Shown: piece after piece, positions 58,097-64,000 of the stretch
Layout: every line of letters starts with the position of its first letter
Numbering within the stretch: the stretch's first letter is position 1
Assembly (NCBI GenBank): GCA_905208635.1
Contig: CAJLPX010000011.1
Location: 1-64,000 of the forward strand
DNA: 64,000 nt
Reading direction: 5' to 3'
Source of the DNA: an uncultured Collinsella sp.
GTDB lineage: Bacteria; Actinomycetota; Coriobacteriia; Coriobacteriales; Coriobacteriaceae
Notes under the pieces: generated by a model
What the model was told of the DNA's origin: nothing
What the model saw: the letters and a program-made list of their open reading frames with translations, nothing else
The model's database searches: none
Translations under genes and position numbers: made by a program

Positions 58097-58128
58097 TATG
58101 CTTTGCATTTGCGCAGGTGAATTGCATA
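58097..58128. promoter_or_regulatory. Candidate LysR operator
   Basis: TATGCTTTGCA and TGAATTGCATA form an imperfect inverted repeat with a TGC/GCA symmetry in the 233-bp divergent spacer. LysR proteins bind such interrupted dyads. Nothing else notable lies in the spacer. Confidence 0.35.
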
Positions 58129-58256
58129 TTTGTTAGAATGGCGTAAACCTCTGGTTTATAGTTCGCGGGACGATTTGGTCTTAATTGAGTGTGTGACCTG
58201 CCAAAACAACCCCCTGCGGCCGCGCATGGGCATACGTCTGGAAACGGGAGATTGAC

Positions 58257-59135
58257 GTGTACGATCGACGACTCGAGGCCATAACGGCCGCCGCGGAGCT
58301 GGGAAGCTTCTCGCGCGCGGCGGCAAAACTGCGGGTGTCGACCCCGGCGCTCGTCAAACAGGTGTCGGGGTTCGAGGCCGAGTTTGGCATCACGCTGTTC
58401 GAGCGGTCGCACTCGGGCGTCAAGGTGACGCCGGCGGGCGCTCTGCTGGTGGACGACGCGCGCTCGATCATGCGCCAGTCTGAGGACGCACTGCGTCGTG
58501 CCCGGCGCGCGGCGGGCGATGGCGGTGCGGTGCGCCTGGGCGTGTCGATGATGTGCCCGGGGCGCCAGACACTGTCGATGTGGACGGGCGTGCACGAGCT
58601 GGAGCCATCGCTGCGCTTCGAGATCGTGCCGGTGAACGATCTCTATGACGAGCGTGAATCCGTCATGCGCAGCTTGGGGCGCGAGGTGGATGTAGTGCAG
58701 TCGAGTTTTTCGACCCCGCGCTGGGGTGACGCCTGCCAAAAGCTCCGCATCGTTACCGTGCCGTTTTATATCGACGTGCCGCGCACAAGCCGGCTTGCGC
58801 GCAAGACGCGCATCACGGTTGCCGACTTGGAGGGCATGCGCCTGCGCGTGCTTCGTCACGGCAACGACGCCATGGACAGCCTGCGCATCGACCTGTTGGC
58901 CGACGGCGGCGTGGACGTGATCGACGTGGACAGCTTTGACTTTGCGCTCTTTAACGAAGCGGAGGAAAAGGGCGATGCGGTGCTCACCTGCGGAGCGTGG
59001 TCGGGCGTGCACCCGGCCTTTGTGGGCGTACCGTTCCTATGCGGCCGCGAGGTGCCGGTCTATTTGCACTACCCGCTTGAGCCCACCCTCCAAGTCCAAA
59101 AATTCGTCAACGCCATGGTCCAACTTCTCAAATAG
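58257..59135 (+). CDS. LysR family transcriptional regulator
   Basis: 292 residues. N-terminal winged helix 'LEAITAAAELGSFSRAAAKLRVSTPALVKQV' in outline, then 'FEAEFGITLFERSHSGVKVTPAG'. The effector domain begins near 90 ('VRLGVSMMCPG'). Starts with GTG at 58257 behind GGGAG. Divergent from the SDR-MFS-Gfo operon, its probable target. Effector unknown. Confidence 0.93.
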   Translation: MYDRRLEAITAAAELGSFSRAAAKLRVSTPALVKQVSGFEAEFGITLFERSHSGVKVTPAGALLVDDARSIMRQSEDALRRARRAAGDGGAVRLGVSMMCPGRQTLSMWTGVHELEPSLRFEIVPVNDLYDERESVMRSLGREVDVVQSSFSTPRWGDACQKLRIVTVPFYIDVPRTSRLARKTRITVADLEGMRLRVLRHGNDAMDSLRIDLLADGGVDVIDVDSFDFALFNEAEEKGDAVLTCGAWSGVHPAFVGVPFLCGREVPVYLHYPLEPTLQVQKFVNAMVQLLK

Positions 59136-59254
59136 CTATCGTGTCGATGATTCTTTAATCCCCGTCCTAGAAAAATCATCTGGTAGAGTTGACCTCACGT
59201 GAATTTCAGCACACTGTGTGCTACCTGCACTTTTGTCATTTGAGGAGTGAACTT

Positions 59255-60346
59255 GTGAATCCTTCTGTCGCCAAGAAAGCCAGCCGGGCGGTGCGCCTGC
59301 TCATGATGGTGCTCACGGCAGTTCTCATCTTCTTTTTCATCAATGTTATGCTGCTCGTCTCCGATATCCAGGGCACAGCGCGCGTGGTCAACTACGCCGG
59401 TCTGGTGCGCGGCACTACGCAGCGAATCGTTAAGCTCGAGGACGCAGGCCAGCCACAAGACGACCTGCTCAAGGCTGTGGATTCATACATTAATGGTTTG
59501 CGCTACGGAAGCGACGACCTCAATCTCGTCCGTCTCGATGACGATGAGTATCAGGCAAAGATGACCGAACTCGCGCGCTATTTTGACAAGCTTCGCACCG
59601 AGATTGCCCGTGTGCGCGAAGTTGGCTACGAGAACACCGACATCATCGCCATGAGCGAGGAGTTCTTTGGTATTTGCGACGATGCTACGCGACTCGCAGA
59701 GGACTACTCTCGGGAGAAGGCGTCGGCGCTCAACTATCTCGAGGGCTTGGTGATCATCGACATCGTGGGCTTGGTGACGACCTTTGCGGTCGAACTTGTT
59801 CGCGCGGTGCGCACTGCCGCACTCAATCGCGAGCTGCAGAGCAAAGTTTATCTCGACGAAGCTACGGGACTGCCCAACAAGAACAAATGCGAGGAAATCT
59901 TGGGCCAGGAGCATCCCGTTTCCGCTGAAGCGCCCGTTGCGCTGTGTGTCTTCGATCTTAATAATCTGCATACGGTCAATAACCGCTTTGGCCACGAGAA
60001 GGGTGACGAATACATCCGTTCTTTTGCCCAGCAGCTGGGGCGCGTGGCGTCCGAGGCCTGCTTTGTGGGCCGCGACGGCGGCGATGAGTTTATCGCGGTG
60101 CTGTGGGATGCCGATCGAGCTGCCGTGGAGTCCCGTCTCGCTCGGGTCCGTGCGAACGTGAACGAGTATTCCGAAGCTCACCCCGACATGCCTATCAGCT
60201 ATGCGGTGGGCTATGCGCTTTCCAGCGATTTTGATGAACCGCCCACGATGCGCGAGCTCTTTTCACAAGCCGACAAAAACATGTACATCGACAAGAACCG
60301 CGTAAAGAAAGCCGAGGCAGCCGGTCCGCAACGCGATGGCCGGTAA
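59255..60346 (+). CDS. Membrane GGDEF protein (diguanylate cyclase)
   Basis: 363 residues. Two membrane helices (about 15-40 and 165-195) bracket an extracellular four-helix-type sensor. The GGDEF domain (about 215-355) has 'DEATGLPNKNKCEEIL', 'VFDLNNLHTVNNRFGHEKGDE' and an intact active site 'GRDGGDEFIA'; 'ISYAVGYALSS' and 'ADKNMYIDKNR' complete it. It should make cyclic di-GMP. An RxxD inhibitory site is not evident. The GTG at 59255 has a strong GAGGAG site; a longer frame from 59189 does not. Confidence 0.92.
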   Translation: MNPSVAKKASRAVRLLMMVLTAVLIFFFINVMLLVSDIQGTARVVNYAGLVRGTTQRIVKLEDAGQPQDDLLKAVDSYINGLRYGSDDLNLVRLDDDEYQAKMTELARYFDKLRTEIARVREVGYENTDIIAMSEEFFGICDDATRLAEDYSREKASALNYLEGLVIIDIVGLVTTFAVELVRAVRTAALNRELQSKVYLDEATGLPNKNKCEEILGQEHPVSAEAPVALCVFDLNNLHTVNNRFGHEKGDEYIRSFAQQLGRVASEACFVGRDGGDEFIAVLWDADRAAVESRLARVRANVNEYSEAHPDMPISYAVGYALSSDFDEPPTMRELFSQADKNMYIDKNRVKKAEAAGPQRDGR

Positions 60347-60367
60347 GCCTGCAACAGAGGGCATAGA

Positions 60368-60402
60368 AAAGCCTCCGCAGCTCGTGTGGTTGCGGAGGCT
60401 TT
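60368..60402 (+). terminator. Rho-independent terminator
   Basis: AAAGCCTCCGCA, loop GCTCGTGTGGT, TGCGGAGGCTTT. The 124 bases to the next gene hold nothing further I recognise. Confidence 0.85.
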
Positions 60403-60526
60403 ATTCGTTGCGGCACATTGTGTTTGGGTCGCTGAGATGAGTCGATTTGCCCCGAAAGAGGAGGGCATTGACCTTAGGGTCATGCCCGACGAATGAGCGG
60501 CAAATCGGCCATCTCGGCGGGCCGAA

Positions 60527-62446
60527 CTACTCGAGCTCAAACGCGCCGGTATAGAGCTGGTAGTAGTACCCGCGCTTGGCGATCAGCTCGTCGTGGTTAC
60601 CACGCTCGATAATGCGGCCGTGGTCCAGGCAGATGATCGCGTCGGAATTGCGCACGGTGGACAAGCGGTGCGCGATGACAAATGTCGTGCGGCCCTCCAT
60701 GAGCTTGTCCATGCCCTCCTGCACGATGGCCTCGGTGCGGGTGTCGATGCTCGACGTGGCCTCGTCCAGAATCATCGCCGGCGGATCGGCGACGGCGGCG
60801 CGCGCGATCGAAATCAGCTGGCGCTGGCCCTGCGAAAGCTGGGCACCGTTGCCGGTGAGCATGGTGTCGTAGCCGTCGGGCAGGCGGGTGATAAAGTCGT
60901 CGGCGCCGGCGAGCTTTGCCGCCGCGATGCACTCCTCGTCGGTGGCGTCCAGGTTGCCGTAGCGGATGTTGTCCATCACGGTGCCGGTGAACAGGTTCAC
61001 GTCCTGCAGCACCACGCCCAGCGAGCGGCGCAGATCTGCCTTGCGGATCTTGTTGACGTTGATGCCGTCGTAGCGGATCTTGCCGTCGGCAATGTCGTAG
61101 AAGCGGTTGATGAGGTTAGTGATGGTCGTCTTACCGGCACCGGTGGCGCCGACAAACGCGACCTTCTGGCCCGGCTTGGCAAACACGGACACGCCGTGCA
61201 GCACCTCGTGGTCGGGCGTGTAGCCAAAGTCGACGTTGTCCATGACCAGGTCGCCGCGCAGCGGTACGTACTCGATCTCGCCGGTTGCACGGTGCGGATG
61301 CTTCCATGCCCACATGCCAGTGTGGTGGTCAGCCTCCTCGAGCTGCCAGGTGTCAGGGTTGACCTGCGCGTTGACGAGTGTCACGTAGCCTTCGTCGGCC
61401 TCGGGCTCCTCATCGATGAGCTCAAAGATGCGGTCGGCGCCGGCCAGACCCATGACCACGGCGTTGATCTGCTGCGAGATCTGGCCGATCTGTCCGCAGA
61501 ACTGCTTGGTCATGTTAAGGAACGGCACCACGACGGCGATGGACAGCTCCATGCCCGAGATGCTCAGGTTGGGCACGCCCAGCGCCAGGAAAATGCCGCC
61601 GGCAAGGGCCACCAGCACGTAGAGCAAGTTGCCCAGGTTCATAAGGATGGGCATGAGGATGTTGGCGTACATGTTGGCCTTCTGGGAGACCTCGAAGAGC
61701 TTTTCGTTGCGCTCGTCAAAATCGGCCTCGGCGGCAGACTCGTGGCAGAACGCCTTGACGACCTTCTGGCCGTTCATGACCTCCTCGATATGGCCCTCGA
61801 CCACGCCGAGCTCGGTCTGCTGCGCAATGAAGAAGCGCGCGGAGTTGGAGCCGAGCAGCTTGGTCATAAAGGTCATAAAGGCGACGCCGGCGATGATGAC
61901 CAGGCACATCCACACGCTGTAGTACAGCATGATAAAGAACACCGTGACGATGATGATGATCGTCATGAGCAGGTTGGGCAGCGACTGGCTGATCATCTGA
62001 CGCAGCGTGTCGATGTCGTTGGTGTAGTGGCTCATGATATCGCCGCGCTGGTGCGTGTCGAAGTAGCGGATCGGCAGGTCCTGCATGCGGTTGAACATCA
62101 TCTCGCGCAGCTTCTCCAGCGAGCCCTGCGTGACGATAGCCATGGCGCGGTTCCAGAACAGTGAGGACAGGACACCGACGCCGTAGATGCAGGCGAGGGT
62201 GGTCACGAGCTGCAGAATCTTGGGCTGTGCGGCTTCCCAATCGCCCGACTGCCACGATTCGCTAATAATCTGCAGGGCGCTCTGCAGGAAGGTCGCGCCG
62301 ATGGAGTTGATGATGGCGCAGAGCACCACGCCGGCGACGACAAGGGGCAAAAGCACGGGATAGAAGCCAAAGAGCGTCTTGATGAGGCGCGACATGGTGC
62401 CGCCCTTACGGTTGAGCGCGCGCTCGGCGGTCGTTGCCTTACTCAT
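60527..62446 (-). CDS. ABC exporter half-transporter, subunit B (third pair)
   Basis: 639 residues: about 18-residue lead, membrane domain to about 330, ATPase domain to the end. Walker A 'GATGAGKTT', weakened signature 'AQLSQGQRQLI', intact Walker B 'AMILDEATSSID'. The linker before the ATPase is unusually long (about 390-440; 'NPDTWQLEEADHHTGMWAWK'). The start at 62446 overlaps the end of the upstream subunit gene by eight bases, with AGGAGG ahead. Pairs with the gene at 62439. Confidence 0.93.
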   Translation of the reverse strand: MSKATTAERALNRKGGTMSRLIKTLFGFYPVLLPLVVAGVVLCAIINSIGATFLQSALQIISESWQSGDWEAAQPKILQLVTTLACIYGVGVLSSLFWNRAMAIVTQGSLEKLREMMFNRMQDLPIRYFDTHQRGDIMSHYTNDIDTLRQMISQSLPNLLMTIIIIVTVFFIMLYYSVWMCLVIIAGVAFMTFMTKLLGSNSARFFIAQQTELGVVEGHIEEVMNGQKVVKAFCHESAAEADFDERNEKLFEVSQKANMYANILMPILMNLGNLLYVLVALAGGIFLALGVPNLSISGMELSIAVVVPFLNMTKQFCGQIGQISQQINAVVMGLAGADRIFELIDEEPEADEGYVTLVNAQVNPDTWQLEEADHHTGMWAWKHPHRATGEIEYVPLRGDLVMDNVDFGYTPDHEVLHGVSVFAKPGQKVAFVGATGAGKTTITNLINRFYDIADGKIRYDGINVNKIRKADLRRSLGVVLQDVNLFTGTVMDNIRYGNLDATDEECIAAAKLAGADDFITRLPDGYDTMLTGNGAQLSQGQRQLISIARAAVADPPAMILDEATSSIDTRTEAIVQEGMDKLMEGRTTFVIAHRLSTVRNSDAIICLDHGRIIERGNHDELIAKRGYYYQLYTGAFELE

Positions 62447-64000
62447 GTGCCTCGCCTCCTTCCTGGGTCTGAGCTTGCGTTGCGGATGCCTCGGTGTCGG
62501 CCTCGACGGCCCCTTCGCCCTCGGCAGACATCTTGTTTTGCGAGGTAAAGGTCTCGCGGTAGATCTCGCTCGTCTTGAGTAGCTCGTCATGGTTGCCGAT
62601 CTGCGCGATGCGGCCGCCCTCCATGACGATGATGCGGTCTGCGTCCTGCACGGAGCTGATGCGCTGGGCGATGATGAGCTTGGTCGTGTTGGGCAGATAG
62701 CTTGCCAGTCCTGCGCGGATCTTGGCGTCGGTCTTGGTGTCGACGGCGCTGGTGGAGTCGTCCAGGATCAAGATCTTGGGGCGACGCAGCAGGGCGCGTG
62801 CAATGCACAGGCGCTGCTTCTGACCGCCCGAAACATTGGAGCCGCCCTGTTCGATCCAGGTGCCGTAGCCCTTGGGGAAACCGTCGACAAACTCGTCGGC
62901 GCAGGCCAGATGCGCTGCCTCGCGGACTTCCTCGTCGGTGGCGTTCGGGTCACCCCAACGCAGGTTCTCGGCGATGGTGCCGCTAAACAGCACGTTTTTC
63001 TGCAGCACCATGGCGACCTGGTGACGCAGCGCGTCCAGGTCGTAGTCGCGCACGTCCACGCCGCCCACGCGCACAGCGCCTTCGGTGGTGTCGTACAGGC
63101 GGGCGATGAGGTTAACGAGCGTGGACTTGGCCGAGCCGGTGCCGCCGATGATGCCGATGGTCTCGCCGCTCGTAATGTGCAGGTCGATATCGTCGAGCGC
63201 CTGGCGCTTCGCATGCTTGGAATACTTAAAGCTCACGTGGTCAAAGTCGATGGAACCGTCGGCAACCTCGAGCACGGGCTCGGCGGGATCGGCGATCGTG
63301 GGCTCGGCGGCCAGCACCTCGGCAATGCGGTGTGCCGATTCGTCGGCCATGGTCACCATGACAAAGATCATCGACAGCTGCATCAGGCTCATGAGAATCT
63401 GGAAACCATAGGTAAAGGTCGAGGAGAGCTGGCCCACGTCGAACAGCGTGCCCTGGCTCGTGATGATGAGCTTGGAGCCCAGGTAGATGATGACGACAAA
63501 CGCGCCGTTGACGCAGATGTTCATCATGGGGTTGTTAAAGGCGAGCAGCTTCTCGGCGCGGGTGAAGTCCATCTGGACGTCGCGCGCGGCGGTCGCGAAC
63601 TTCTCCTTCTCAAAGTCTTCGCGCACATAGCTCTTGACCACGCGCATGCCGGTGACGTTTTCCTCGACGGACTCGTTAAGGGCATCGTACTTGTGGAACA
63701 CGCGCGAGAAGATGGGGCGCACCTTAAAGATGATAAAGAACAGTCCAAAGCCCAGCAGCGGAATGATGACCAGGTAGACCATGGCGACGCTGCCGCCCAT
63801 GATAAACGCCATGGTAAAGGCGAAGATCAATACCAGCGGCGCGCGCACGGCGATACGGATGATCATCATAAAGGCCTGCTGCACGTTGTTGATATCGGTG
63901 GTCAGGCGCGTGACGAGCGAGGAGCTCGAGAACTCATCGATGTTGGCAAAGCTGAACGTCTGGATCTTGTAGAACAGGTCGTGACGCAGGTTCTTGGCGA
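62439..64000 (-). CDS. ABC exporter half-transporter, subunit A (third pair), truncated by the window edge
   Basis: The reading frame runs off the right edge; 'SSSLVTRLTTDINNVQQAF' before the first internal Met is normal family sequence, so the real start lies beyond 64000. Visible: most of the membrane domain and the whole ATPase. Walker A 'GGTGSAKST' (Ala replaces the usual Gly), signature 'NVSGGQKQRL', Walker B 'ILILDDSTSAVD' with Asp for Glu. It is the degenerate-site partner of the following subunit. The C-terminal tail is acidic and Gln/Glu-rich. Confidence 0.92.
   Translation of the reverse strand, partial: AKNLRHDLFYKIQTFSFANIDEFSSSSLVTRLTTDINNVQQAFMMIIRIAVRAPLVLIFAFTMAFIMGGSVAMVYLVIIPLLGFGLFFIIFKVRPIFSRVFHKYDALNESVEENVTGMRVVKSYVREDFEKEKFATAARDVQMDFTRAEKLLAFNNPMMNICVNGAFVVIIYLGSKLIITSQGTLFDVGQLSSTFTYGFQILMSLMQLSMIFVMVTMADESAHRIAEVLAAEPTIADPAEPVLEVADGSIDFDHVSFKYSKHAKRQALDDIDLHITSGETIGIIGGTGSAKSTLVNLIARLYDTTEGAVRVGGVDVRDYDLDALRHQVAMVLQKNVLFSGTIAENLRWGDPNATDEEVREAAHLACADEFVDGFPKGYGTWIEQGGSNVSGGQKQRLCIARALLRRPKILILDDSTSAVDTKTDAKIRAGLASYLPNTTKLIIAQRISSVQDADRIIVMEGGRIAQIGNHDELLKTSEIYRETFTSQNKMSAEGEGAVEADTEASATQAQTQEGGEAHE

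Overview
The window looks like chromosomal DNA of a high-GC, Gram-positive gut actinobacterium of the Coriobacteriia, most likely Collinsella or a close relative. This is inferred from GC-rich codon use, strong AGGAGG-type ribosome sites, LAxTG-type wall-sorting signals, heterodimeric ABC exporter pairs and an OFA-type MFS carrier. No rRNA, phage, plasmid or CRISPR locus is visible. RNA genes are one tRNA-Ser(TGA) and the small SRP RNA.

Layout. 0.1-5.4 kb: GntR regulator divergent from a YeiH-type membrane protein, a Fis-type regulator with a decayed AAA+ domain, a one-TM protein, a nitroreductase and a small conserved protein. 5.5-9.8 kb: MarR regulator plus a heterodimeric ABC exporter, with paired direct repeats at the promoter. 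9.9-14.7 kb: serine acetyltransferase, DedA protein, branched-chain aminotransferase, LemA, TetR regulator. 14.7-17.3 kb: tRNA-Ser, a TadA-glycerate kinase fusion, then a gene-poor stretch of palindromic elements around the SRP RNA. 17.3-19.9 kb: tandem duplication of a coiled-coil LAxTG surface protein, one copy frameshifted at a G7 tract. 20-24.4 kb: a second ABC exporter pair and a flavodoxin-like protein.

24.4-34.7 kb is the most interesting region. A SipW-type signal peptidase is followed by a TasA-like exported protein, two related minor exported proteins, a 1,824-residue repeat surface protein and an LAxTG-anchored protein. Together they look like a dedicated secretion, assembly and anchoring unit for a surface fibre. 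A G10 tract lies in the spacer of a possible promoter upstream. Both ends of the locus carry direct copies of a tandem hairpin array with a 62-bp period.

34.7-46.6 kb: LtaS-type phosphoglycerol transferase, nitroreductase, Kup potassium transporter with a small membrane protein and a shortened KdpD/KdpE-like two-component system, RlmKL rRNA methyltransferase, HAD phosphatase. 46.6-51.8 kb: DeoR regulator divergent from an ascorbate-type (Ula) PTS with two FSA-type transaldolase paralogues. 52-58 kb: Tex, then an operon of SDR, OFA-type MFS and Gfo/Idh/MocA oxidoreductase divergent from a LysR regulator. 59-64 kb: GGDEF protein and a third ABC exporter pair, the last gene cut by the window edge.

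Intergenic DNA is unusually rich in palindromic repeats: two MITE-like families with two copies each, a gene-end hairpin family with a constant CAAAGGGACAG core and changing but self-complementary arms, a GTTGCGGTG hairpin pair, and several unique 17-29 bp-arm inverted repeats. All product names come from reading motifs; no database search was run.
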